Assembly: GCA_964564905.1 (NCBI GenBank)
Contig: CAZMCI010000001.1
Span: forward strand, 14,599 to 78,598
DNA: 64,000 nucleotides
Source of the DNA: B75-G9 sp964564905
GTDB lineage: Archaea > Hadarchaeota > Hadarchaeia > Hadarchaeales > Hadarchaeaceae
Reading direction: 5' to 3'
Shown here piece by piece: positions 16,853 through 24,358 of the stretch (within the stretch, counting starts at the first letter, position 1; every line of letters begins with the position of its first letter). The notes under the pieces were generated by a model that saw nothing but the letters and a program-made list of their open reading frames with translations, made no database searches and was not told where the DNA came from. The translations under genes and the position numbers were made by a program.

Positions 16853-16995
16853 TCACAACCCTTATTTTGGATAGGATGTTTTCATACCGGTATACCAAAA
16901 AGCTTTTTCTTTCTGTTTTTGTATATTATGCTCTATTTGTATATTTATATAACAAAAGTCTTAAATATCTAATTTTGTCATATTAATATGAAAAC
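16853..16995. promoter_or_regulatory. AT-rich spacer with palindrome and TATA before the HEPN gene
   Basis: This 143-base spacer is clearly richer in A and T than the neighbouring genes. It holds a perfect palindrome ATACCGGTAT near 16890 and a TATA-like run (GTATATTTATATAAC near 16940-16954) in front of the HEPN gene at 16996. The palindrome is a plausible operator, but it is 50 bases upstream of the TATA box. The base composition fits an acquired cassette. Confidence 0.4.
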
Positions 16996-17361
16996 ATGAA
17001 AATTGAGGACCATATTCAGAAGCTGAAAGCTATGGAGAAGACATTTGATAAACTGGACGGGCAATCAGACTATGAAGCTATAGTCGAGCTCTGCATGCTG
17101 ATTTCTGCACATTATACAAACGCCGCGTTGCACAGACTTAATGTAACACCGACCGACAGAGACATCAAACATAACAAGCTGGCTGGTGAAATAACCCGGC
17201 GGCGCGTGGAGGAGCTTTTCAGCGTCGCAGAAGCAACCAGTGCGCTTGAACAGCTCAGGCCAAGGCACATTTACGGCAAGGGCACCGACGGAGAAGTTGC
17301 TAGGAGAGCTTTGGAGAACCTGAGGAGGGTTCGAGATACATGTATGCAGGTACTCGACTAA
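16996..17361 (+). CDS. HEPN-like protein of a HEPN/MNT pair
   Basis: A 121-residue helical protein followed, with a 22-base overlap, by a minimal nucleotidyltransferase; this gene order and size are those of HEPN/MNT toxin-antitoxin pairs. The C-terminal part has RPRHIYGKG (residues 88-96), which keeps the HxY of HepT-type toxins but not the usual R-x4-6-H spacing. In characterised pairs the HEPN protein is an RNase toxin silenced by AMPylation of this Tyr. Whether this one is active is unclear. No intact integrase or second partner is nearby. Confidence 0.65.
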   Translation: MKIEDHIQKLKAMEKTFDKLDGQSDYEAIVELCMLISAHYTNAALHRLNVTPTDRDIKHNKLAGEITRRRVEELFSVAEATSALEQLRPRHIYGKGTDGEVARRALENLRRVRDTCMQVLD

Positions 17362-17933
17362 GGGACCTGTTTGACTTCGGGGAAAGCGTCGGGAAACTTC
17401 CCAACGTGCTGGCCGTAACGCTGTTCGGAAGCGCCGCTAGGGGTGAGGCGACAATCGAGAGCGACATCGATGTCGCTGTGATCTATGCGAGGAAAAACGA
17501 TGCTGTCATGAAGCAGGTTGAGAGGCTGGCTCCGCCACGCGTCCACGTGGTGCATGTCACCACCAAAGAGCTCGCAAAAAATATCTCGTTGGGAGGCGCG
17601 CTGAGCGGAGAGGCGCTCCTCCTGTTCGGAAAACCCGTGATGATACAGGCGCAAAAACTCAAGCTCAGGCCCATGATGATAATCGCCTACGATACCACCG
17701 GGCTCGACCAAAACACTAGGAACAAACTGAACCACGCGCTATACGGCAGGGCGTACAGAGGAAGCGGGCGCGGGGGGAAACTTTACAGGTACGAGGGAAT
17801 CGCGACGCGCCCAGGCATTTTAAAACTCGGTAAAGCTGTGTTGTTAATCCCTCGAGAGAATACATCGATTATCACGAAAACTCTTGAAGCCCACGGTGCG
17901 AAATGGCAGGAAATTCCGGTCTGGACGTACTGA
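17340..17933 (+). CDS. MNT-type nucleotidyltransferase (putative antitoxin) with C-terminal extension
   Basis: A 197-residue protein whose first 110 residues are a nucleotidyltransferase domain: LFGSAARGEATIESDIDVAV, with Gly30-Ser31 and the metal aspartates Asp42 and Asp44. In HEPN/MNT pairs this enzyme AMPylates the partner. The remaining 90 residues are not part of minimal MNT proteins; they are basic and glycine-rich (YGRAYRGSGRGGKLYRYEG) and end in a short domain that may bind nucleic acid. It overlaps the HEPN gene and is probably co-translated. Confidence 0.78.
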   Translation: MYAGTRLRDLFDFGESVGKLPNVLAVTLFGSAARGEATIESDIDVAVIYARKNDAVMKQVERLAPPRVHVVHVTTKELAKNISLGGALSGEALLLFGKPVMIQAQKLKLRPMMIIAYDTTGLDQNTRNKLNHALYGRAYRGSGRGGKLYRYEGIATRPGILKLGKAVLLIPRENTSIITKTLEAHGAKWQEIPVWTY

Positions 17934-18007
17934 TCTGGAAAAATTGATGCGGCCGTATTTGGTCATAGACATAAATATGCTGTCTCATCATTCACCCGTT
18001 TGAAACT

Positions 18008-18034
18008 TGGTGCGGCCAGCGGGCATTCGAACCC
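18008..18034 (-). other. tRNA 3'-end fragment 2 (possible attachment site)
   Basis: On the minus strand this reads GGGTTCGAATG then CCCGCTGGCCGCACCA: T-loop, T-stem 3' strand, acceptor strand and CCA, with no rest of a tRNA. Acceptor GCCGC plus ACCA is close to archaeal tRNA-Gly type ends. It has the same orientation as fragments 1 and 3 and separates the HEPN/MNT cassette from the Fic cassette. Confidence 0.6.
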
Positions 18035-18063
18035 TAGAAAAGGTTAGTCCAAAGATCGAGAAG

Positions 18064-18100
18064 TGTAGTACGTAACATTTAAAAACTTGTAGTACGTAAC
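18064..18100 (+). promoter_or_regulatory. Direct-repeat operator around a TATA box
   Basis: TGTAGTACGTAAC occurs twice, at 18064-18076 and 18088-18100, 24 bases apart. Between them lies CATTTAAAAAC, a TATA-like sequence. The start codon of the small gene at 18109 is 8 bases after the second copy, so the transcript would be nearly leaderless. Two identical sites bracketing the TATA box suggest autoregulation by the small upstream protein, as in many toxin-antitoxin operons. Confidence 0.65.
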
Positions 18101-18108
18101 TGATATCG

Positions 18109-18369
18109 GTGAATCTCGTGGTGCACGTCAGACTCAGGACAATTAAAGGCAACAAATATTTTTACCTTTACACATCCGAGCGCATCGGTGGCCAGCCCAG
18201 ATCTAAGTACATCGCCTACTTGGGTCGTGCGGGTTCGAACGTGGGCCGCAGGTTGCCGAGAAAATACAGATCCCGTGAGCTTGTGGAACGGGTCAGAGCA
18301 CTCGAGTTCGATGCGAGGTTAGACGAGATACTCAAAAAAAGACATGATGTGATGGTGAGACTCGGGTGA
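18109..18369 (+). CDS. Small basic protein, putative antitoxin to the Fic-like protein
   Basis: An 86-residue basic protein starting at GTG, with the pattern TIKGNKYFYLYTSERIGGQPRSKYIAYLG, a short strand-rich motif also seen at the start of some transposase-associated proteins. The C-terminal half is a charged helix. Its stop overlaps the GTG of the Fic-like gene (GTGA), so the two are coupled. Direct repeats around its TATA box suggest that it or the pair represses its own promoter. The antitoxin role is inferred from position and size. Confidence 0.6.
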   Translation: MNLVVHVRLRTIKGNKYFYLYTSERIGGQPRSKYIAYLGRAGSNVGRRLPRKYRSRELVERVRALEFDARLDEILKKRHDVMVRLG

Positions 18370-18830
18370 CAACAGATCCGGATTGTCTAAGAACGGAAGA
18401 AATACTCAAAATCAACCAGGAACTCGCCAGACGGGACTTTCCATACACGGGGTCTGATGAATATCCAGTCAGAAAGGAAAAAATAGAACATTTGGTTAGA
18501 GCCGTCCCGTCCCGGAGCCCGATCGATGTCGCAGCATATTACCTTAAGAACTTGCCACTGCTTCAGCCTTTTCCCGACGGCAACCACCGGACCGCGCTAA
18601 TCGCAGTAGAGATATTTTTGGAACGAAAAGGATATCGCTTTGACTACACCGAGGAAGAGGCGAATCAGCTAAGGAACCAGATGCTGAGCCTGCAGTTCAA
18701 GCTCTACGGCACTTACGAGGAGTTGCCGGAAGCGGTGACTGAAGAGCCTGACAATGAACTTTTCCGTCTGTGCCGCGATTTCATAAAAAAACACGCAATA
18801 CGCGGCCGTCCCAAAACCCAGTCGAAGTAG
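18366..18830 (+). CDS. Fic/Doc-family protein with altered catalytic motif
   Basis: A 154-residue protein with a Fic core. The motif reads QPFPDGNHRT at residues 67-76, where canonical Fic enzymes have HPFxDGNGRxxR and Doc has a similar His-first motif. The essential His is thus Gln here, while the anion-binding DGN-R part remains. Fic enzymes transfer AMP or phosphate to target proteins; loss of the His usually abolishes that. The protein may be inactive, bind nucleotides only, or use another chemistry. The C-terminal end is basic. Confidence 0.75.
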   Translation: MTTDPDCLRTEEILKINQELARRDFPYTGSDEYPVRKEKIEHLVRAVPSRSPIDVAAYYLKNLPLLQPFPDGNHRTALIAVEIFLERKGYRFDYTEEEANQLRNQMLSLQFKLYGTYEELPEAVTEEPDNELFRLCRDFIKKHAIRGRPKTQSK

Positions 18831-18843
18831 GTTGTCTTGAATT

Positions 18844-18859
18844 TGGTGCGGCCGGCGGG
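18844..18859 (-). other. tRNA 3'-end fragment 3 (short)
   Basis: On the minus strand this reads CCCGCCGGCCGCACCA, matching the last 16 bases of a tRNA with acceptor 5' strand GCGGCCG, as in archaeal tRNA-Gly. The T-loop that fragments 1 and 2 keep is not recognisable. It lies 14 bases after the Fic-like stop, in the same orientation as the other fragments. Confidence 0.45.
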
Positions 18860-18995
18860 TAGTGGATTTCAATTCAAACTTATCAGACCAAATTCCCCTT
18901 ACGCGAATGATTTTAGTGGACTCTTGTAACGGGTCTCCGAATCTAACGCAAATATAATAACTGGGGGGGACATAAGTATTGAATTGGTTGAGATA

Positions 18996-19824
18996 GATGC
19001 TGTTAACTTAGCACCTCCATCCACGTTCTGAAACCTCCTTCGCCGCCGCTCGGTGGCCAGCCTAACGACATGTGTTGCCTGCATTTGTTGTACCAAAAAC
19101 AGAAAACCACGGCAAAGTTTTGAATCGTCTTCAATCGCTGGGTCGGGAAGTAGCAGTCAAACGCGCGCAACCTATCCTTGAACGTCTCGAACCAGCGCTC
19201 GATGTGGTTGCGCTCTCCGCCGCACATCACGATGTGCTTCAGTCCAAGCCGCCGCGTCGGCCATCGGTACCAGGGACCACCATCGGTGATGATAACTGGC
19301 TTCCCCTTGCAGTAGCGAAGGCAGCGCTTGAGGAATCTCAGCGTATCGATGCTCTCCCGGTACTTTGTCGCCAGCAGATATACGATCTCGCGATTTTCGG
19401 GGTCTACGGCCCCAAAAACGTAAATCCAGCCGCTTTTCGTGCGGATCTTGGTCTCGTCGACGACGAGGCAGCGCCTCCGCCTCCGTCTGAACACACGTTC
19501 CTTCAGGACCTGTCCGAGTTTCTGGACCCACTTCCAGATCGCCACATGCGATACTCGTGCGCCCAAATCACGTAGGAGTTCCTTGAGCCTGCGGAGGCTG
19601 GATCCTTGCGCGTAGAGATACGAGGTGAAGACTTTCACCTCCAGTGCCACGCGCTTGCGCACGAAAATGCTTTTTGTCTGTTGACCCAACAGACTACTTG
19701 GGGCCAGGTGGGTAAGGAACTCTTTGAGTTCCGACGACATTGGAAATCACCTCCTATGTGTCCCCCACCGCCCCAAATCCAGCAAAGAATATCTCTAGGA
19801 GGAAAATCTTAAGTTAACAGCATC
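18996..19824 (-). mobile_element. Complete insertion sequence, IS6/IS240-like
   Basis: An 829-base element with terminal inverted repeats: GATGCTGTTAACTTA at 18996-19010 and its complement ending at 19824, with 15 of 16 bases paired. It contains one intact transposase gene on the minus strand whose stop codon lies inside the left repeat. No clear target-site duplication is seen (flanks TTGAGATA and CATTTAGA). It lies between the toxin-like cassettes and the ribosomal superoperon. Confidence 0.85.
19003..19740 (-). CDS. DDE transposase, IS6/IS240-like
   Basis: A 245-residue transposase. An N-terminal helix-turn-helix region (SSLRRLKELLRDLGARVSHVAIWKWVQKLG) is followed by the RNase H-like catalytic core: first Asp in CLVVDETKI, second in VIITDGGPWY, and the Glu in GERNHIERWFETFKDR. 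It is intact from an ATG at 19740, with AGGAGGTGATT just upstream, to a stop in the terminal repeat, so the element may be active. Confidence 0.92.
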   Translation of the reverse strand: MSSELKEFLTHLAPSSLLGQQTKSIFVRKRVALEVKVFTSYLYAQGSSLRRLKELLRDLGARVSHVAIWKWVQKLGQVLKERVFRRRRRRCLVVDETKIRTKSGWIYVFGAVDPENREIVYLLATKYRESIDTLRFLKRCLRYCKGKPVIITDGGPWYRWPTRRLGLKHIVMCGGERNHIERWFETFKDRLRAFDCYFPTQRLKTIQNFAVVFCFWYNKCRQHMSLGWPPSGGEGGFRTWMEVLS

Positions 19825-19878
19825 CATTTAGAAGGTAAAATAAAGTAATTGCACATCTTATAAACAATAGAGATAAAG

Positions 19879-20733
19879 ATGTCGAAATCCCCCGTTACAT
19901 TCTCGGTACTGTTACCATCCTCCCTCGTCGCAGATGCTCCAGACCTTCGCCAGAAAACTGTCAAAGTTGGATCAGTGGGGCGCGCACTTGCCATCTTCGG
20001 TGTTGATAAAGTTTGCATTTACAACGACGATGACCCCTACACAAAAAACCAAACTATCGAGGCAAAGCTAATTGCTTCTCTTCTGCGCTACATGGAAACG
20101 CCCCAATACCTGCGCAAGCTCCTTTTCTCTCGCACGAAAGAACTACGATATGCCGGTCTGTTGCCCCCTCTCCGTACACCCCACCATCCACTGGATGGAG
20201 AAAAAACTAAGCCTGGAGATCTGCGGGAGGGTGTGGTCACTCAGAGCGGTGAAAGTGGTAGTCTCGTGGAGATGGGTCTTCGGGAAAAAGGCATAACCAG
20301 GAAAAGACTGCGGAGCGGATGTCGTTTAACGGTCAAATTGGGCAAAAGATTGGGAGATGGAAGGGTGGAGGTCAGCCAGGTCTCCAAAGAAGATGTGAGG
20401 GAATATTGGGGGTATGAAGTGCTGACCGCTAACAGCCTCAGAGAGGGCTTAAATCGGCTCGATATAGACTACAAAATAGGAACCTCCAGACACGGCAGAA
20501 ATTTATATGAGGCCGTGAGGGGTATAAAAGAAAGCAGCCCCAAAAGCGTGGGGGTGGCCTTCGGGGGACCGTATGCCGGTCTCTTCGAGATCTGCAGGCG
20601 TCAGGGCGTCGATATTGAAGAGCTCTTCGACGCTGTGGTGAACACGATCCCCGGACAGAGGACCGCGACGGTTAGGACCGAGGAGGCACTCATGGCCACG
20701 CTTTCGGTGCTGAACGCGCTCATAGGGGAATAA
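19879..20733 (+). CDS. SPOUT-superfamily RNA methyltransferase (COG2106 type)
   Basis: A 284-residue protein related to the archaeal/eukaryotic family of human SPOUT1 (C9orf114). It begins TFSVLLPSSLVADAPDLRQKTVKVGSVGRALAIFGVDKVCIY, has an inserted OB-like region (about 85-165), and closes with the SPOUT knot region VGVAFGGPYAGLFEI and NTIPGQRTATVRTEEALMATLS. Members methylate RNA; the archaeal target is not settled. In many euryarchaea this gene directly precedes L3, and here L3 starts 2 bases after its stop. Confidence 0.9.
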   Translation: MSKSPVTFSVLLPSSLVADAPDLRQKTVKVGSVGRALAIFGVDKVCIYNDDDPYTKNQTIEAKLIASLLRYMETPQYLRKLLFSRTKELRYAGLLPPLRTPHHPLDGEKTKPGDLREGVVTQSGESGSLVEMGLREKGITRKRLRSGCRLTVKLGKRLGDGRVEVSQVSKEDVREYWGYEVLTANSLREGLNRLDIDYKIGTSRHGRNLYEAVRGIKESSPKSVGVAFGGPYAGLFEICRRQGVDIEELFDAVVNTIPGQRTATVRTEEALMATLSVLNALIGE

Positions 20734-20735
20734 AA

Positions 20736-21746
20736 ATGGGAAGGCGAAAACATCGTCCGAGGCGGGGCTCGCTCGCTTACATGCCACGCGTGCGGGCTCC
20801 GAGGCCAGTGGCCCAGGTGCGGGCTTGGCCAGCGGAAGCAAGGCTCGGTCTCCAGGGTGTGGCCGGATACAAAGCAGGAATGACCCAGCTTTTCATGATA
20901 GATGACCATAAGCACAGCATGACCGCAGGCCAGGAAATATGTGTTCCGGCGACCGTGATCGAGACCCCGCCTCTCTTCGTGTGCGCGATCCGTCTTTACG
21001 TTTCGACCTCACGTGGATTGACTACGGCGTCTGAGGTCTGGACCAGCGATCTTCCGCGAGAACTTTCACGGGTGATAAAACTCCCAAAGAAGTATGACGC
21101 GCAAAAGAGGATGGAACAGGTGGAGAAATGGATCAAGGAAAGCAAAGTGACAGATATTCGCGTTATAGCGTGTACCCAGCCGAAGATGACCAACCTTCCA
21201 AAGAAAAAACCAGATCTTATCGAAATCAGGGTGAGTGGAAGTTCAGTGGAAGAACGATGGAACTATTCCAAAGGAATTCTCGGAAAACAGGTGCGGGTCT
21301 CCGACGTGTTCAAAGAAGGGGAGTATGCGGACGTGCTTGCGATAACCAAGGGTAAGGGGTTCCAGGGTCCCGTCAAACGCTGGGGGATAAAAATTTTGCC
21401 CAGGAAAACAGAGGGCGGCCGCCGACAGGTTGGGACTTTGGGTCCTTGGTCTCCCGCGAGGGTAATGTGGACCGTCCCGGCAGCCGGACAGATGGGTTAT
21501 CACCAGCGAACCGAGTTCAACAAACGGATCCTGAAAATCGGCAGCGACGGTAAGGAAATCACTCCTAAAGGAGATTTTCTCCGATATGGTCCGGTTAGAA
21601 GCGAGTTTGTGGTGCTGGCTGGCTCGGTTCCAGGTCCAACAAAGCGTCTGATACAGCTCAGACGTCCCGTGAGACCCAGACCGACTCTTCCCACATCGCC
21701 ACCATCTGTCACCCATGTGGCTCTCTCTTCCCACCAAGGTGTGTGA
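20736..21746 (+). CDS. rpl3: Ribosomal protein uL3
   Basis: Large-subunit protein of 336 residues, the usual archaeal length. It begins GRRKHRPRRGSLAYMPRVRAPR and has VAGYKAGMTQLF, SDVFKEGEYADVLAITKGKGFQGPVKRWGI and RVMWTVPAAGQMGYHQRTEFNKRI, the loop that reaches the peptidyl transferase centre. It opens the S10-type part of the superoperon and overlaps the L4 region through GTGTGA. Confidence 0.98.
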   Translation: MGRRKHRPRRGSLAYMPRVRAPRPVAQVRAWPAEARLGLQGVAGYKAGMTQLFMIDDHKHSMTAGQEICVPATVIETPPLFVCAIRLYVSTSRGLTTASEVWTSDLPRELSRVIKLPKKYDAQKRMEQVEKWIKESKVTDIRVIACTQPKMTNLPKKKPDLIEIRVSGSSVEERWNYSKGILGKQVRVSDVFKEGEYADVLAITKGKGFQGPVKRWGIKILPRKTEGGRRQVGTLGPWSPARVMWTVPAAGQMGYHQRTEFNKRILKIGSDGKEITPKGDFLRYGPVRSEFVVLAGSVPGPTKRLIQLRRPVRPRPTLPTSPPSVTHVALSSHQGV

Positions 21747-21748
21747 AC

Positions 21749-22531
21749 ATGAAGGCTCATATTTTTTCGCTGGATGGAAAACCCTTTGAGGAGATTGAGC
21801 TTCCTCCGGTGTTTGACACAGAGCTCAGACCAGATGTGATAAAACGGGCTGTTCTCGCCGCTCAAACCGCTAGATTGCAGCCTTGGGGGGCAAATGTCAT
21901 GGCCGGAAAAAGAACGTCCGCGGAAACCTGGGGTAAAGGGTTTGGTGTATCCAGGACCAGAAGGGTAAAAGGGACCAGATACCCAGCTGCCGGGAGGGGT
22001 GCATTTTCACCCCATACGGTGGGTGGGAGAAGGGCTCACCCTCCAAAGGTGGAGAAAGTCCTGAGAGAACGCATAAACAGAAAAGAACGCCGGCTTGCAA
22101 TTCGTTCCGCCATCGCTGCCACAAAGGAGAAAAAACTGGTTTCCAGCCGGGGCCACGTGGTCGATGGTGTGGTTGGGATCCCAGTGATCGTTACCGACGA
22201 GTTCGAGAAACTGGGAAAGGCCAGCGATGTTCGTGAGGTCATAAAAAAGCTTGGTTTGTGGGATGATATCGAGCGCGTTAGGGAGAGCAAACGAATTCGG
22301 GCCGGACGCGGCAAGGTACGCGGAAGAAAGTATAAAGAGGCGGTGGGGCCTCTCTTGGTGGTAAGCGAAGACGGAGGGATACTTAGGGGAGCGAGGAACC
22401 TCCCTGGTGTGGAGGTGGTAAAAGTCTCCGAACTTAATGCTGAAATACTTGCCCCCGGCGGTAGACCCGGGCGCCTTACCCTGTGGACCAGGGGAGCCAT
22501 TCAGAAACTGGCAGAGGGATTGTTTTCATGA
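21749..22531 (+). CDS. rpl4: Ribosomal protein uL4
   Basis: Large-subunit protein of 260 residues. The exit-tunnel loop is visible in GKRTSAETWGKGFGVSRTRRVKGTRYPAAGRGAF. ATG at 21749 is preferred, as AAGGTG lies 7 bases upstream; an in-frame GTG at 21743 overlaps the L3 stop. Its own stop overlaps the L23 start as ATGA. Confidence 0.97.
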   Translation: MKAHIFSLDGKPFEEIELPPVFDTELRPDVIKRAVLAAQTARLQPWGANVMAGKRTSAETWGKGFGVSRTRRVKGTRYPAAGRGAFSPHTVGGRRAHPPKVEKVLRERINRKERRLAIRSAIAATKEKKLVSSRGHVVDGVVGIPVIVTDEFEKLGKASDVREVIKKLGLWDDIERVRESKRIRAGRGKVRGRKYKEAVGPLLVVSEDGGILRGARNLPGVEVVKVSELNAEILAPGGRPGRLTLWTRGAIQKLAEGLFS

Positions 22532-22791
22532 AGGATCCACATAAGGTGTTGCTCTACCCCCAAGCTACGGAAAAAGCCGTTAAGATGATCGAGTCCGAGA
22601 ACAAACTCATCTTCATCGTGGATCGGGAAGCCACCAGGGCTGACGTCAAACATGCCGTGGAAACGCTTTTTGATGTGAAAGTGGACAACGTGAAGGTGGG
22701 GATAACCCCCGATGGACGAAAACGTGCCTATGTAAAACTCGCACCCGAGTTCATGGCGGATGAAATAGCGGCCAAGTTGGGGATGATCTAA
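22528..22791 (+). CDS. rpl23: Ribosomal protein uL23
   Basis: An 87-residue protein at the tunnel exit, where signal recognition particle docks. It begins MKDPHKVLLYPQATEKAVKMIE and has the conserved VEKTLFDVKVDNVKVGITPDGRKRAYVKL type core. ATG at 22528 overlaps the L4 stop; the longer open frame upstream belongs to L4. L2 starts on the base after its stop. Confidence 0.96.
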   Translation: MKDPHKVLLYPQATEKAVKMIESENKLIFIVDREATRADVKHAVETLFDVKVDNVKVGITPDGRKRAYVKLAPEFMADEIAAKLGMI

Positions 22792-23499
22792 ATGGGGAAG
22801 CGTGTCAGAGCACAGCGCCTCGGGAAGGGTTCGCCCACCTATCGGGCGAAGTCTTGGAGGAGAGTGGGAGAGGTGAAGTTACCTCCGCTGGACGCGCCTG
22901 GTGAGGCTGTGGTGGTCGACCTACTCAACGATCCTGGGAGAAGTGCTCCAGTTGCTGTGGTCAGATACGGGGATGGGCAGGAGCGTTTGGTTCTCGCTCC
23001 GGCGGGTATAAAGGTGGGAGACAGGATATCGGCAGGTATCTCGGCCCCAATTAAACTAGGAAACACATTGACGTTGGCGGAGATCCCGGAGGGGACCTCA
23101 ATTCACAATATCGAGTCCAGGCCTGGAGGAGGTGGACAGTTTGTGAGGTCCTCGGGAACCTATGCCACCTTGATCGCTCATGACGTCGGTCGTGCGATCG
23201 TCCAGCTTCCCTCCGGAGAGATAAAGGATTTTGATCCCCGCTGTCGTGCCACAATAGGAGCGGTGGCTGGAGGAGGTCGACTGGACAAACCACTAATCAA
23301 GGCTGGAAAACGCCATCACATCATGCTTTCAAGGGGGAAACCTTATCCCCACGTGCGGGGGGTGGCGATGAACGTTGTCGATCACCCTTTTGGGGGGGGA
23401 CGTGGAAAACATGCTGGGAGGCCCAAGACAATCAAGAGGGGAGCGCCGCCGGGACAAAAGGTGGGATTAATAGCAGCGAGAAGGACAGGTGAGAGGTAA
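22792..23499 (+). CDS. rpl2: Ribosomal protein uL2
   Basis: A 235-residue protein with SH3-like and OB domains. It carries GKRVRAQRLGKGSPTYRAKSWR, PGGGGQFVRSSGTYATLIAH and the C-terminal GVAMNVVDHPFGGGRGKHAGRPKT loop with the conserved His that lies close to the peptidyl transferase centre. It starts directly after the L23 stop. Confidence 0.98.
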   Translation: MGKRVRAQRLGKGSPTYRAKSWRRVGEVKLPPLDAPGEAVVVDLLNDPGRSAPVAVVRYGDGQERLVLAPAGIKVGDRISAGISAPIKLGNTLTLAEIPEGTSIHNIESRPGGGGQFVRSSGTYATLIAHDVGRAIVQLPSGEIKDFDPRCRATIGAVAGGGRLDKPLIKAGKRHHIMLSRGKPYPHVRGVAMNVVDHPFGGGRGKHAGRPKTIKRGAPPGQKVGLIAARRTGER

Positions 23500-23503
23500 T
23501 CTC

Positions 23504-23899
23504 ATGCCGAAAAAATTCACTTACCGAGGGTTCACACTGGAGGAACTTCAGAAGCTTTCATTGGATGAGTTCGCGAAGCTCCTGCCGGCGAGGCAGAGAC
23601 GTTCGTTGGAGAGAGGATTTACTCCCAGAGAAAAGAAGCTGCTCGAGCGGATAAGAAAGCTCCGGGAAGCGGGAAAAGATGGACCCATCCGCACCCATTG
23701 CAGGGAGATGATCATACTTCCAGAGATGGTGGGCCTGAGATTTGCCGTCCACAATGGAAAGGAATTCGTTAACGTTGAGGTTAAACCCGAAATGATCGGG
23801 CATCGGTTGGGAGAATTTTCCATAACCCGGAAAAAAGTCACCCACGGAACGCCTGGGATAGGTGCGACCAGAAGCTCTCTCTACGTACCGTTGAAGTGA
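23504..23899 (+). CDS. rps19: Ribosomal protein uS19
   Basis: A 131-residue small-subunit head protein. It has MPKKFTYRGFTLEELQKLSLDEF and the core IRTHCREMIILPEMVGLRFAVHNGKEFVNVEVKPEMIGHRLGEF. ATG at 23504 is used, 4 bases after the L2 stop; the frame extends upstream into L2 without support. Confidence 0.97.
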   Translation: MPKKFTYRGFTLEELQKLSLDEFAKLLPARQRRSLERGFTPREKKLLERIRKLREAGKDGPIRTHCREMIILPEMVGLRFAVHNGKEFVNVEVKPEMIGHRLGEFSITRKKVTHGTPGIGATRSSLYVPLK

Positions 23900-23905
23900 T
23901 CTACG

Positions 23906-24358
23906 ATGCCAAAGTTCGGTTATTCCACCAAGGTTGAGGGTCCATGCGGAAAAGCCTTCGGAAGAGAGATGAGGATCTCCCCGAAACATGCGATGGAGGT
24001 CTGCCGAGCGATACGTAATATGCACCTTGCCGCCGCCAAGGAATACCTCGAGGATGTTCAGAAAAAGAAAAGAGCTGTTCCCTTCATGCGCCACCGAAAA
24101 AAACTTGCTCACAGGAAAGGAGTGGGTGGCAGCGGGCAGTACCCGGTCAAAGCCGCACGGGAGATCCTGAAGGTACTAAAAAACGCCGAGGCGAACGCGA
24201 GCTATAAAGGCCTAGACACGGAAAAGCTCAGGATAGTCCATGCGAGCGCCTATAAGGGGATCACCATTCCCGGGATTTTGCCGAGAGCGTTTGGTCGAGC
24301 GACCCCTCACAACAAGCCGCTTACAAATGTTGAGATAATCTTGAAGGAGGTTCCATGA
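23906..24358 (+). CDS. rpl22: Ribosomal protein uL22
   Basis: A 150-residue large-subunit protein whose beta hairpin lines the exit tunnel. Typical parts are ISPKHAMEVCRAIRNMHLAAAKEYLEDV and the C-terminal RIVHASAYKGITIPGILPRAFGRATPHNKPLTNVEI, with the arginine- and histidine-rich hairpin. Its stop overlaps the S3 start. Confidence 0.97.
   Translation: MPKFGYSTKVEGPCGKAFGREMRISPKHAMEVCRAIRNMHLAAAKEYLEDVQKKKRAVPFMRHRKKLAHRKGVGGSGQYPVKAAREILKVLKNAEANASYKGLDTEKLRIVHASAYKGITIPGILPRAFGRATPHNKPLTNVEIILKEVP

Noticed and set aside
16828..18859. Intact tRNA genes in the accessory island
   Set aside because: Only 3' ends are present; no matching 5' acceptor strand, D-arm or anticodon arm could be placed around any of the three fragments.
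19003..19740. IS target-site duplication
   Set aside because: The 8-base flanks TTGAGATA and CATTTAGA do not match, so none is reported.
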